From Bacteroidales bacterium UBA4243 (GTDB lineage Bacteria > Bacteroidota > Bacteroidia > Bacteroidales > F082): a stretch of 34,161 bases of DNA. The stretch spans positions 15,913 through 50,073 of the forward strand of contig DGXB01000022.1 of assembly GCA_002396205.1 (NCBI GenBank), written 5' to 3'. Position numbers and translations under genes: made by a program. Positions 1 to 8,867 of the stretch are shown here, one piece after another (the first letter of the stretch is position 1; the number at the start of each line of letters is the position of its first letter). The notes beneath the pieces are model-generated. The model saw only the letters and a program-made list of their open reading frames with translations, was not told where the DNA came from and did not search any database.

Positions 1-1452
1 GCCGGCATGGGCGGCGGCACGGGCACGGGAGCCGCTCCCGTAGTGGCCAAATTGGCCAAAGACAAAGGCATTCTCACCGTGGGCATTGTCACCATGCCGA
101 TGGAGCGCGAAGGCCGTCGCCGCAAGCTGCAAGCCTTGGCCGGCATCGACGAGCTGAAGAAATGCGTCGACACGCTCATCCTCATCAGCACCGACAAGCT
201 CCGCGACCAATACGGCAACATGAAGCTATCCGAAGCCTTCAAGAAAGCCGACGACGTGCTCGCCACCGCTGCACGCGGCATTGCCGAGATCATCACCGTG
301 CCAGGCTATGTCAACGTCGACTTCGAAGACGTGAAGACCGTGATGAAAGACAGCGGCAAGGCCATCATGGGATCGGGTACTGCCGAAGGCGAAGGCCGAG
401 CCGAAAAAGCCATCAAGGATGCCATCCATTCGCCTTTGCTCAACGACTCGAACATCGAAGGCGCGAAAAACATCCTGCTCTACATCACCTCGGGCACCAA
501 CGAAGTCTCGTTGGACGAGGTCGACGAAATCCTTGAGATTGCCCAAAACGCCTGCGGCAACAACTCCGACGTCATTTGGGGCAACGGCACCGACGAAAGC
601 CTTGGCGAAGCCCTCAGCGTCACCCTGATTGCCACAGGTTTCAACCATGATGCCAAACCCTATACGGCAGTCTTGAATGAGAAACAAAACACCACCGATG
701 CTCCTGTGGCACCCAAGAAGGTCTACGGCCTTGATGGCACCATCAAAGGTGAGGAAAGCCAGCCCAAAGCACCCCAAAACGAAACGGTGAAGCCCATTGT
801 TGAAGCCCCTAAGGCAGAGCAGCCCGCCCCAGAAAAGGCGGTGGAGCAGGCCCAAGTGAGGCATGAGGAGAAGACTGTGCATCCTTTGTTCACCCCCGTA
901 ACGGCCAAGGCTCCTGAGCCTAAGGTCCCTGAGCCTGTCGAAGAACCGACCCCTTTAGAAGCCGACCCCTTTGAGCCTTTCGAAGGGCCGACCCCTTTAG
1001 ATGCCGACCCCTATGAGCCTATGGCCAATCCCGTGCCGGCAGCCCCCGTCCGCGAAACGCCTCAAACCTTCAGGCACGAAGAAGAGCGTCCAACAGTGCG
1101 GGTGTTCGACAACCCGTTCCGTTCGGGAAGCAGCGACGACGAAGGCTTCGAAATCACCTCGCGCATCATGACCAAGGAGGAGACCCAGGCCCGAGCCGAA
1201 AAGGAAGTGGCTGTGCTTGAGGCCAGGAAAGCCAAGGAAATCGACCCGAAGGAACAGCTCAAGAAACAGCGTCTGCGTGCCCTGAGCATGAACTTCAGGA
1301 CAGCCCGCGGCCTCGAAGAGCTCGAAAACCAGCCTGCCTACCTGCGCCGCAACGTCGAGATCAGCCATCCCGACGATGAACTGTCGCAGTATTCGGCCTC
1401 CCAAAAAGGCATCAGCGGCGAGAACTCATACCTCCACGACAACGTGGATTGA
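1..1452 (+). CDS. ftsZ: Cell division protein FtsZ, C-terminal part (5' end outside window)
   Basis: This is the tubulin-like GTPase that forms the cytoplasmic division ring. The frame is open from base 1 and begins just before the tubulin signature GGGTGTGAAP, so the N-terminal nucleotide-binding part lies upstream of the window. The visible part holds the rest of the GTPase core and the T7-loop region (NVDFEDV, SGTAEGEGRA). A long Pro/Glu-rich linker follows, from about residue 225, then the Bacteroidetes-type C-terminal peptide PAYLRRNVEI and the tail ending SYLHDNVD. The C-terminal peptide is the usual docking site for membrane tethers such as FtsA. The linker contains a 14-residue tandem repeat (946-1029). 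A terminator hairpin follows about 115 bases after the stop. The assignment is secure; only the true start is unknown. Confidence 0.97.
   Translation, partial: AGMGGGTGTGAAPVVAKLAKDKGILTVGIVTMPMEREGRRRKLQALAGIDELKKCVDTLILISTDKLRDQYGNMKLSEAFKKADDVLATAARGIAEIITVPGYVNVDFEDVKTVMKDSGKAIMGSGTAEGEGRAEKAIKDAIHSPLLNDSNIEGAKNILLYITSGTNEVSLDEVDEILEIAQNACGNNSDVIWGNGTDESLGEALSVTLIATGFNHDAKPYTAVLNEKQNTTDAPVAPKKVYGLDGTIKGEESQPKAPQNETVKPIVEAPKAEQPAPEKAVEQAQVRHEEKTVHPLFTPVTAKAPEPKVPEPVEEPTPLEADPFEPFEGPTPLDADPYEPMANPVPAAPVRETPQTFRHEEERPTVRVFDNPFRSGSSDDEGFEITSRIMTKEETQARAEKEVAVLEARKAKEIDPKEQLKKQRLRALSMNFRTARGLEELENQPAYLRRNVEISHPDDELSQYSASQKGISGENSYLHDNVD
946..1029 (+). repeat. 42-bp tandem repeat in the ftsZ linker
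   Basis: Two adjacent 42-base units start at 946 and 988, each opening with ccgacccctttaga. They encode the related peptides PTPLEADPFEPFEG and PTPLDADPYEPMAN. The repeat is in frame and lies in the disordered acidic, proline-rich linker, so a copy-number change would alter only linker length. Confidence 0.85.
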
Positions 1453-1458
1453 GCTCGG

Positions 1459-1557
1459 CATTATCGTTACAGACTATGGGCGGCAAAGCGCATGTTACGC
1501 GACAAGGCAAACTTCGGCGTGCTCGAAGGCCTAATGTCATTTCCTGATATAGGTTGA
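1459..1557 (+). pseudogene. Remnant of an Rpn/PD-(D/E)XK nuclease-transposase gene (N-terminal fragment)
   Basis: Directly after ftsZ, this frame reads WAAKRMLRDKANFGVLEG and then runs into LMSFPDIG and a stop at 1555-1557. From memory, WAxKRxLRxKxNFxVLEGFL is the conserved N-terminal block of a Bacteroidetes group of Rpn-family PD-(D/E)XK nucleases (putative transposases). Only about 30 residues remain, there is no start codon or catalytic domain, and the next sequence is a terminator hairpin. I infer a decayed or truncated copy. A chance match or a family of short intergenic repeats derived from such a gene is the alternative. Confidence 0.42.
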
Positions 1558-1566
1558 CTTTTTCGT

Positions 1567-1605
1567 GAAAGCCGACGGCGCAAGCTGTCGGTTTTCCTTT
1601 TTTTC
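1567..1605 (+). terminator. Rho-independent terminator downstream of ftsZ
   Basis: A stem pairs gaaagccgac (1567-1576) with gtcggttttc (1587-1596), with one G-U pair and a 10-base loop. It is followed by ctttttttc. It would end ftsZ transcription before the protease promoter. Confidence 0.75.
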
Positions 1606-1639
1606 GGGGTATCCTGCGACGCGCTATGGCTTTTTTGCG

Positions 1640-1647
1640 TACCTTTG
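1640..1647 (+). promoter_or_regulatory. Bacteroidetes -7 box for the first C25 protease gene
   Basis: TACCTTTG matches the TAnnTTTG -7 consensus and lies 20 bases before the chosen ATG at 1668. No clear -33 TTTG was found at the usual distance. The box argues against the in-frame ATG at 1626, which lies upstream of it. Confidence 0.5.
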
Positions 1648-1667
1648 CCCCAAATTTCCCGTCGAAA

Positions 1668-4600
1668 ATGAAGAAACTTTCAACATTCATCTGCTTTATA
1701 TTGCTGGTCGTCCAAGTGTCGGCACAGCGTTGGACTCCACTAAAGGGCCAACAGCCCCAAGCCCCTAAGTTGGCGTTGCTTGCCTCCTCCGAACAGGGCT
1801 CCACGATCCAATTTACGTTAGATGGCTTTTATCAGGAAGCCGTAACCACGCCGTATGGGTCGCAACAGATTATCACGGTTCCCAAAATGGCCTCCATGCT
1901 CGAAGAAGGTGCCCCCGACCTGCCGCTCTTCGCCATCCCAATGATGATTGGCGACCGTGACGAGATGACGGTTAAAGTCGAGAAGGCCGAATACCAAGAC
2001 TTTGAAGGCGTGGAAATCGCCCCGTCAAAAGGCAACCTGAGTCGTCAAATCGACCCCGACGATGTGCCTTTCAGATACGGCGAAGCCTATGGAAACGATG
2101 CGTTTTACCCTGGTTTTCAAGCTCGTTTGGAAGCGCCTTATATCCTCCGAGATGTCCGTGGGCAGAACATCATGGTCTATCCTTTCGCCTACAATCCGGT
2201 CAGCAAGACCTTGCGCGTCTATACACGCCTGGTGCTGACCATGAGCAAGACGGGCGAAAAAGGGGCCAACCCGAAATTAGCTCGCAAGGCAGGCCAAGCC
2301 AAAATGTCGCCCGAAACTGACATCATGTATCGGAGCCGTTTTGTCAACTACGCGCCCCGTGCCGAAAAATACACTTTCATCCCCGATGAGGGCGAGATGT
2401 TAGTCATCTGCCCGCCAGCATACCTCGAAGCCATGCAGCCTTTCGTAGACTGGAAGAACCAGTCGGGCCGCCCGACCACGATGGTCAATCTTGCCGAGAT
2501 TGGCAACAATCCCGACCAAGTCAAGGCGTTCATTCTCAGCCATTACAACAATCCAGAGGAAAATCTTTGCTATGTCCTTCTCGTTGGCGACTATGCCGAC
2601 CTCTCACCGAAAATGATGAGTGGCGGCGGATCCGACATTTGGTTTGGCCAACTGGAAGGCACTGACTATTATCCCGAAGTCTTCGTGGGACGTTTCTCTG
2701 TTGAGAGTGTGGCCGATGTGCAGAACCAAGTCGCCAAAGTGATCTATTACGAGCGCGACATCACCGCCGAGGCCGATTGGTTAGACAAGGGCATCGGTAT
2801 CGGGTCGAGCGAAGGCGCTGGTAGTGGACACAATGGTGGAGAATCTGACTATCAGCATATTGAATACATTCGTGACACCTTGCTCCACTATACCTACAGC
2901 GAGGTCTCGCAACATTACCATGGCGTGGGTGTGGGCACCAATGCGGCCATGCTTCGCGCCGACTTCAACGCGGGCGCAAGCATCTGCAACTATTGCAACC
3001 ACGGCTCGCAAACGGGCTGGTTTGTGGGCAACTTCAATAACAGCCAAATCAATACGCTGACCAACGACTACAAATGGCCGGTCATCTGGTCGACGGCCTG
3101 TCTCAACGGGCAGTTCAACTACAGCCAGCCTTGTTTTGCGGAGGTTTGGATGCGTGCCACCAATTCCGTCACGGGCGCACCTACGGGAGCCATCGGCGGC
3201 ATGTTCAGCTGGACCTCGCAGCCGTGGCAGCCACCCATGACGGGGCAGGACGAGATGGTCGACATTCTCTGTGAGTGGCGCAATGCCGACCAATACCATC
3301 ACACCCTTGGCGGCGCTTCGCTCAACGGCAACATGAAAATCCTCGACCTGCATCCGTCCGACCAAGGCGAGACCCACAACACATGGATCCTCTTTGGCGA
3401 TCCCAGCCTGACGATGCGCACGGCTAATCCCACCAATTTGAACCTCGTTTGCCAGCCCGAAGCCATTTTCCTCGGGCAAACCGAACTCAACCTCACTGCC
3501 GATGCCGATTACGCATTGGCCACGCTTTCGGTCGGAGGCAATGTCATCAGTTGCGCCCCCATCCTCAATGGAGAGTGCACCCTGACTTTCGAGGCACTGG
3601 AAGAGGTGGGCACTGCAACCCTTGTGGTGACCAGCTTCAACAAGGTCACCGAAGTGAGGGACATCGACGTCATTCCCACCAATGGGGCCTACCTTACCTT
3701 CAATAGCTTTACCATCGACGACGCCAACGGCCAGGCCGACTATGGCGAAACCGTGAGCCTCGACCTTACCATGAGAAACATCGGAAACGAACCCGCCAGC
3801 AACGTGCAGGTCGTTTTGGGCTGCGATGCGCCTGAAGTTGAAATCATCAATGGGACGTCCGTCATTCCCAACATAGAAGCCATGACTGACTTCACAATCA
3901 GCGGTTTCCAAATGGCCATCAACGACCACATTGTCGATGGCCGTCAAGCCAATTTCACCGTCACTTGCACCCAAGGCAGCCAGACCTGGACCAGCCAATT
4001 CCGCATGACGCTCCACGCCCCGGCTTTCGCCTTGGCCGAATTCCGCACATTGTCAACCGTCAATCCTGGAGAGACAGGACAACTTCTTGTCGGCATCAAG
4101 AATATCGGATCGGCTGAAGCCCGCGAAGTCCAGCTCCAGTTGTACAGCAGTTCGTCCAATTTGGACTTTGGACAAGCCTGGCATCAGTTTGGCAACATTC
4201 CCGCAGGCAGCACTGCCACAACGGTGGCTACTTTCACCACCACTTCGCAGCTACCAACCAACTCAAGCATCGAGGTCTTGTATCTCTTTGATGCACAAGG
4301 CTATCCGTTGGAAGGCGTTGAGCTTCTCAACATCGGGTCCGTCAAAGAAACCTTCGAGACGGGCGACTTCTCGGCCTTCGATTGGCAAACCTTGGGCGGC
4401 AGCGATTGGTTCGTCGACAACAGCACGGCCAACACGGGAACCTACAGCGCCCGCACGGGTGCCATCACCCATGCCAACCTGACCACCTTGCAGGTGCAGA
4501 TGGATGTGGCGGAGGACGGAGAAATCAGTTTCTTCAAGAAAACGTGCACCGAGGCCAGCAAAGACAGGCTCACCTTCTATATCGACAACACCGCCGTGGG

Positions 4601-5246
4601 CGAATGGTCGGGCGAGGTCGAATGGAGCCGCGAGACATTCGAAGTGGCCGCCGGAACCCACAAGTTCAAGTGGATTTACTACAAGGACAGCAGCGGCAGC
4701 TACGGCGACGATTGTTGCTGGATCGACGATGTGCAATTCCCGTCGGCGTCAGTGTTCACCTTCCTGCCGGCTTTGGAAGTGGAAAGCCAAGTGATTGAGA
4801 ATGAAGTTACTTTGACTTGGCAGGCCAACAATCCGAACGACAGCTACGTTATCCGCCGCAACGGAATTCCCGTGGCCACGCAACAGGAGACCACCTTCAG
4901 ACAATTGTTGAACCTCGGCACCTATACCTACAGCGTCACCGCCGTCGACAGTGATGGACGGCAGTCGCTTCCCGCTTTCGCCACCGTCGAAATCAGCACG
5001 CTGGGCGTCGACAGCATCGAGAGTGAATTGCGAATCTTCCCCAACCCCGTCCGCACTTGGTTGAACATCTGCTTCGACTATCCTTTCCAATATGCCCTTT
5101 TCAACAATATCGGGCAGCAAATCTGGTCGGGCAAAAGCATGGGCGACCTGCAAATCGACTGCGGGACACTGTCGAAAGGCGTTTATCTCCTCAAGGTCGA
5201 CATCAACGGCCAAGTCATTGTCAAGAAAATCGTCGTCACGCCATGA
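1668..5246 (+). CDS. Secreted gingipain-like C25 cysteine protease (Arg-gingipain type) with adhesin module and T9SS sorting domain
   Basis: This predicted secreted endopeptidase has 1192 residues. The ATG at 1668 is chosen because a signal peptide (MKKLSTFICFILLVVQVSAQ) starts there and the -7 box precedes it. Order: signal peptide; prodomain to about residue 234; C25 catalytic domain (about 235-580) ending LFGDPSLTMRT; an Ig-like domain; two CARDB-like beta domains; a cleaved-adhesin/MAM-like domain (about 893-1025, opening FETGDFSAFDW); an Fn3-like domain; and a T9SS sorting domain from about 1120 (IFPNP, ending KKIVVTP). Catalytic His445 (NYCNHGSQT) and Cys478 (TACLNG) are 33 residues apart, as in RgpB. 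Asp394 (GESDYQH) corresponds to RgpB Asp163, so Arg preference is predicted. The stop overlaps the next start by ATGA. Exact specificity and surface attachment are inferred. Confidence 0.92.
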   Translation: MKKLSTFICFILLVVQVSAQRWTPLKGQQPQAPKLALLASSEQGSTIQFTLDGFYQEAVTTPYGSQQIITVPKMASMLEEGAPDLPLFAIPMMIGDRDEMTVKVEKAEYQDFEGVEIAPSKGNLSRQIDPDDVPFRYGEAYGNDAFYPGFQARLEAPYILRDVRGQNIMVYPFAYNPVSKTLRVYTRLVLTMSKTGEKGANPKLARKAGQAKMSPETDIMYRSRFVNYAPRAEKYTFIPDEGEMLVICPPAYLEAMQPFVDWKNQSGRPTTMVNLAEIGNNPDQVKAFILSHYNNPEENLCYVLLVGDYADLSPKMMSGGGSDIWFGQLEGTDYYPEVFVGRFSVESVADVQNQVAKVIYYERDITAEADWLDKGIGIGSSEGAGSGHNGGESDYQHIEYIRDTLLHYTYSEVSQHYHGVGVGTNAAMLRADFNAGASICNYCNHGSQTGWFVGNFNNSQINTLTNDYKWPVIWSTACLNGQFNYSQPCFAEVWMRATNSVTGAPTGAIGGMFSWTSQPWQPPMTGQDEMVDILCEWRNADQYHHTLGGASLNGNMKILDLHPSDQGETHNTWILFGDPSLTMRTANPTNLNLVCQPEAIFLGQTELNLTADADYALATLSVGGNVISCAPILNGECTLTFEALEEVGTATLVVTSFNKVTEVRDIDVIPTNGAYLTFNSFTIDDANGQADYGETVSLDLTMRNIGNEPASNVQVVLGCDAPEVEIINGTSVIPNIEAMTDFTISGFQMAINDHIVDGRQANFTVTCTQGSQTWTSQFRMTLHAPAFALAEFRTLSTVNPGETGQLLVGIKNIGSAEAREVQLQLYSSSSNLDFGQAWHQFGNIPAGSTATTVATFTTTSQLPTNSSIEVLYLFDAQGYPLEGVELLNIGSVKETFETGDFSAFDWQTLGGSDWFVDNSTANTGTYSARTGAITHANLTTLQVQMDVAEDGEISFFKKTCTEASKDRLTFYIDNTAVGEWSGEVEWSRETFEVAAGTHKFKWIYYKDSSGSYGDDCCWIDDVQFPSASVFTFLPALEVESQVIENEVTLTWQANNPNDSYVIRRNGIPVATQQETTFRQLLNLGTYTYSVTAVDSDGRQSLPAFATVEISTLGVDSIESELRIFPNPVRTWLNICFDYPFQYALFNNIGQQIWSGKSMGDLQIDCGTLSKGVYLLKVDINGQVIVKKIVVTP

Positions 5247-6466
5247 CCTATCTGAAATCCAACGATTTGTTTGCCGACAAGAAGCCTGAGCTTCTTTTTG
5301 AACACATTCCGCATCCCATGGTCATCGCCGACCACCTGATGACCCCTGACAACATCGGAGCCATGATTCGCTTGGCCGACAACATTGGGGCGACGGAAGT
5401 ATGCTTTTTGGGCAACGAGGAAGAACACCGCCTCGGCAAGGTGCGTCGCGCCGCCGCCTCAAGCCGCGACAACATTCGTTGGTATTTCAGCGAGGAGACC
5501 GACCTGCGCAAGCTCGTACCCCAAAGCAAAACCATTGTGGCCATCGAGACCGCCGACAATGCGACATGTATTTACGATACCGAACTCCCTGAGGATGTGG
5601 CTTTTATCGTAGGCAGCGAGCGCGACGGCTTGAGCAGCGACTTGCTCGCCCAATGCGACATGGTGGTCTACATCCCCGTTCCTGGCCCCACGCGTTCACT
5701 CAATGTGAGTCATGCCGCCGCCGTGGCCCTCTTCGAATGGCAAAGGCAAATGATCATTAAGCGTCCCAAAAAATACAAACACATTTTTTTCGACCTCGAC
5801 CGCACCTTGTGGGATTTCGATGCCGCCGCCGAGGTGGCCTTCGAGCGCATATACGAAAAGTATGACCTGAAGCGTCTCGGAATACCAAGCGCACACGAGT
5901 TCCATGAAGTGTATCATCCACTGAACGAGCATCTTTGGGAACTCTATCGCGAAAACAAGATTACCAAGGACGACTTGAACCGCACCCGTTTCGTGCTCCC
6001 TTTGGAACATTACGGCATCCACGATGTCGAGTTGGCCGACCATCTGAGCGAAGATTATGTCTATTGGTCGCCACGGATCGTCCGCTTGGTTCCCGGAACG
6101 ATGGAATTACTGGAATACTTGAAACCAAAATGCCATTTGCACTTGATTACCAACGGATTCCAAGAGGTTCAAGACACAAAACTAACTCTGTCGGGGATGA
6201 AGCCTTATTTCGAGACATTGACTGTTTCGGAGGAAGTCGGTGTGAAGAAACCCAATCCCGAAATCTTCCATTACGCCTTGCGCAAAGCCAACGCCACAGC
6301 GGAAGAAAGCCTGATGATTGGCGACGAGATGGCCGTCGACATTGACGGGGCACGAGCTGTGGGAATGGACACGCTTTTCTTCAATCCGACAGGCGCTGAA
6401 GTGGCGGGGGAAAGGACGTTTGAAGTGCATCGGTTGGCGGAAATCGCCCATTGCTTGAAAATGTAG
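5243..6466 (+). CDS. Fusion protein: SpoU/TrmH-family RNA 2'-O-methyltransferase plus YjjG-type HAD nucleotidase
   Basis: One uninterrupted 407-residue frame carries two enzymes. Residues 1 to about 170 are a SPOUT methyltransferase with all three SpoU motifs: NIGAMIRLA (37-45), VGSERDG (123-129) and IPVPGPTRSLNVSHAA (144-159). These form the knotted SAM site of tRNA/rRNA ribose methylases. Residues from about 178 are a HAD phosphatase of the YjjG (noncanonical pyrimidine nucleotidase) type with FFDLDRT (nucleophile Asp184), ITNG, KKPNPEIF and IGDEMAVDIDGA. The join is tight, and no stop or frameshift separates the parts. Met170 could serve as an internal start for the HAD part. The ATG overlaps the protease stop (ATGA), implying translational coupling. 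The individual RNA target and nucleotide substrate cannot be told from sequence. Confidence 0.9.
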   Translation: MTYLKSNDLFADKKPELLFEHIPHPMVIADHLMTPDNIGAMIRLADNIGATEVCFLGNEEEHRLGKVRRAAASSRDNIRWYFSEETDLRKLVPQSKTIVAIETADNATCIYDTELPEDVAFIVGSERDGLSSDLLAQCDMVVYIPVPGPTRSLNVSHAAAVALFEWQRQMIIKRPKKYKHIFFDLDRTLWDFDAAAEVAFERIYEKYDLKRLGIPSAHEFHEVYHPLNEHLWELYRENKITKDDLNRTRFVLPLEHYGIHDVELADHLSEDYVYWSPRIVRLVPGTMELLEYLKPKCHLHLITNGFQEVQDTKLTLSGMKPYFETLTVSEEVGVKKPNPEIFHYALRKANATAEESLMIGDEMAVDIDGARAVGMDTLFFNPTGAEVAGERTFEVHRLAEIAHCLKM

Positions 6467-6487
6467 GTTTTATTTCATGGACTTTTG

Positions 6488-6495
6488 TATCTTTG
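6488..6495 (+). promoter_or_regulatory. -7 box for the TonB-dependent receptor operon
   Basis: TATCTTTG matches TAnnTTTG and lies 19 bases before the ATG at 6514, just past the end of the preceding gene. It supports the start at 6514 over upstream in-frame codons. No clear -33 element was found. Confidence 0.55.
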
Positions 6496-6513
6496 CGCAA
6501 ATTTTTCATTAAG

Positions 6514-8862
6514 ATGCAAAGAAGACTGTTTTTATCTTTAATCTGCCTTTTTGGTCTGATAACCAGTGCGTTTTCCCAATCCAAAGGTCGTCTTTCGGGC
6601 ACGGTTCGCGATGGTAGCTCGGGTGAGACTTTGATAGGTGTCTCCATTTATGAGGAGAAGCTTCAGCAAGGCACCACCACCGACGAGAAAGGCCGCTATG
6701 AACTTGATTTGCCCTTGGGCGAACACACCTTGCGCATTTCCTACATCGGCTACACGACAATCAACAAAAAGGTGACCGTGACGGCCAAGCCGCAAACGAT
6801 GAACATCAAGTTGCAGCCCGAGTCGGAGAAGCTCTCGGAGGTGCAAGTCACCAGCGAGCGCAAGGACCGCAACGTGACGGCCATGGCGATGAGCGTGCAA
6901 ACCCTCGACATGATTACCATCAAGAAAATCCCCGCGCTGATGGGTGAGGTGGATGTCATCAAGTCGATTACGCTTTTGCCGGGTGTGCAGTCGGCCTCGG
7001 AAGGCTCGTCGGGCTTCAGCGTGCGCGGCGGTGCCACCGACCACAACCTCATCCTTCTTGACGGTGCCCCGATTTACAACGCCTCGCATTTCCTCGGCTT
7101 TTTCTCGGTGTTCAACAACGATGTGGTGAAGGATGCCACGCTCTACAAGGGCGACATTCCCGCCAACTTCGGTGGCCGTTTGTCGTCGGTGCTCGATGTC
7201 TCTGTCAAGGACGAGATGCCGAAACGCTTTGGCCTTCAAGGCGGTGTAGGCTTGGTGACGAGCCATTTGATGCTTGAGGCTCCTTTGTTCGACCATCGCA
7301 CCTCGGTGTTGCTTGCTGGCCGCAGGACATACGCAGGCCTCGTTTTGCCTTTCTTGGGCGAAGACCTCAACAGGTCGAAAATCAATTTCTACGACATCAA
7401 CGCGAAAGTGACGCAATCGCTTGGCAAAAACGACCGCCTCTTCCTTTCGTTCTATAACGGTCACGACCAGTTCTCGATGCAGGAGATGATCGGCTTGGGC
7501 TATGGCAACAGCAGTGCCACCTTGCGTTGGGCCCACATTTTTTCCGACCGTTTCACTTCCAACCTCTCGCTGATTGGGTCGCGCTATCGCTATAGCATCG
7601 ACATCAATTACAGCCCTTACGACTTCGCCATCAAGGCGGGCACGGATGCTGTGAGCCTCAATTACGACTTCGCGATGCATTGGAACGACCAGCACACATC
7701 GAAATTCGGACTCACCACTGGCTTCCAGTCGTACCTGCAAGGCGAGATCAACGATAGGGGAGGTGCCTTGTCGCAATACCTGCAAATCGACCAGTCGAAG
7801 TCGGTGGCACGCAAGGGTTTGGAACACGCCGTTTATTTCACTCACGACTACACGCCCACGCCGCGACTCACGTTCCGTGCCGGCTTGAGGCTGTCGTGTT
7901 TCCAGAATATCGGTGAGGAAGATTTCTACACGTTCGACCCCATCATCTATGTCGTCACTGACACTTTGCATTACGGCAAGGGTGAGGTGTTCAACACGGT
8001 CATTAATCCCGAGCCTCGTGTGGCTGCCATGTATCAGCTTGACGAGCATTCCTCGGTCAAGGCTTCGTATTCACGCACGGTGCAATACGCCCAGGTGGCT
8101 TCGTCGGCCACAGGTGGTCTGCCCTTCGATGTGTGGTTCCCGACCAGTCCCAACGTGAAGCCGCAAAAATGCGACCAGTTTGCCCTTGGCTATTTCCGCA
8201 ATTTTGCCGACGATGCCATCGAGACTTCTGTGGAGGTCTATTACAAGGACATGAAGAACGTCATCGACTTCAAGGATAATGCCATTACATACGGTTACCT
8301 GCTGATTGACGGTGAGTTGCGTGTTGGCAAAGGCCGAAGCTATGGCATTGAGTTCCTTGTCAGGAAGAACGTGGGCAAGTTCACGGGTTGGATTTCCTAC
8401 ACCTATTCGCGCTCGTTCCGCACCATCCCCGACATCAGCCACGGACTGGAATATCGCTCGCCTTACGACCGCCCGCACAACATTGTCATCGTGGGCAGCT
8501 ATGACCTCAATCCGCGCATCACCTTGGCTGCCAACTGGATCTACAACACGGGCCAGCCCGTGACGTTCCCTTACGGACAATACACCCTCAACGGCATGAC
8601 TTACGCGGTGTATAACGGCAAGCGCAACGAGAGCCGCTATCCCGACTACCACCGTCTCGACCTATCGTTCACCTGCAAACTCGGCAAGCTCGACCCGCAG
8701 CGCCGTTGGCAGCACGAGTTGAATGTTTCGGTCTACAATGCCTATGCCCGACACAACACCTGGGCCATCACCTTCGACCAAGGCGAAAACGGCAGCATCG
8801 TCACCAAGAACATGTACCTGTTTTCCGCAGTGCCTTCCATTTCCTATAACTTCAAATTCTGA
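6514..8862 (+). CDS. TonB-dependent outer-membrane receptor with carboxypeptidase-regulatory-like N-terminal domain
   Basis: This 782-residue protein is a 22-stranded beta-barrel type importer, powered from the inner membrane by TonB-ExbB-ExbD. The start at 6514 gives a clean signal peptide (MQRRLFLSLICLFGL...SAFSQ). A carboxypeptidase D regulatory-like domain follows (about 25-105: SGTVRDGSSGETLIGVSI, GRYELDLP, ISYIGYTT). The plug (about 130-230) has PALMGEVDVIKSI, FSVRGGATDHNLILLDGAP and YKGDIPANFGGRLSSV. The barrel then runs to the aromatic C-terminus ISYNFKF. Two DUF4249 lipoprotein genes follow directly, five bases away and then overlapping. This receptor-DUF4249 pairing is common in Bacteroidetes and distinct from SusCD. 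The substrate is unknown; flanking secreted proteases make peptides a reasonable but unproven guess. Confidence 0.93.
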   Translation: MQRRLFLSLICLFGLITSAFSQSKGRLSGTVRDGSSGETLIGVSIYEEKLQQGTTTDEKGRYELDLPLGEHTLRISYIGYTTINKKVTVTAKPQTMNIKLQPESEKLSEVQVTSERKDRNVTAMAMSVQTLDMITIKKIPALMGEVDVIKSITLLPGVQSASEGSSGFSVRGGATDHNLILLDGAPIYNASHFLGFFSVFNNDVVKDATLYKGDIPANFGGRLSSVLDVSVKDEMPKRFGLQGGVGLVTSHLMLEAPLFDHRTSVLLAGRRTYAGLVLPFLGEDLNRSKINFYDINAKVTQSLGKNDRLFLSFYNGHDQFSMQEMIGLGYGNSSATLRWAHIFSDRFTSNLSLIGSRYRYSIDINYSPYDFAIKAGTDAVSLNYDFAMHWNDQHTSKFGLTTGFQSYLQGEINDRGGALSQYLQIDQSKSVARKGLEHAVYFTHDYTPTPRLTFRAGLRLSCFQNIGEEDFYTFDPIIYVVTDTLHYGKGEVFNTVINPEPRVAAMYQLDEHSSVKASYSRTVQYAQVASSATGGLPFDVWFPTSPNVKPQKCDQFALGYFRNFADDAIETSVEVYYKDMKNVIDFKDNAITYGYLLIDGELRVGKGRSYGIEFLVRKNVGKFTGWISYTYSRSFRTIPDISHGLEYRSPYDRPHNIVIVGSYDLNPRITLAANWIYNTGQPVTFPYGQYTLNGMTYAVYNGKRNESRYPDYHRLDLSFTCKLGKLDPQRRWQHELNVSVYNAYARHNTWAITFDQGENGSIVTKNMYLFSAVPSISYNFKF

Positions 8863-8867
8863 ACGCC

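Noticed and set aside
2781..4016. Minus-strand open frame of 411 codons within the first C25 gene
   Set aside because: It is antisense to catalytic and Ig-like domains with strong family motifs; no domain, promoter or start context supports it.
6538..8049. Minus-strand open frame of 503 codons within the TonB receptor gene
   Set aside because: The receptor strand carries carboxypeptidase-regulatory, plug and barrel signatures; the antisense frame is biased in Arg, Val and His and has no motif.
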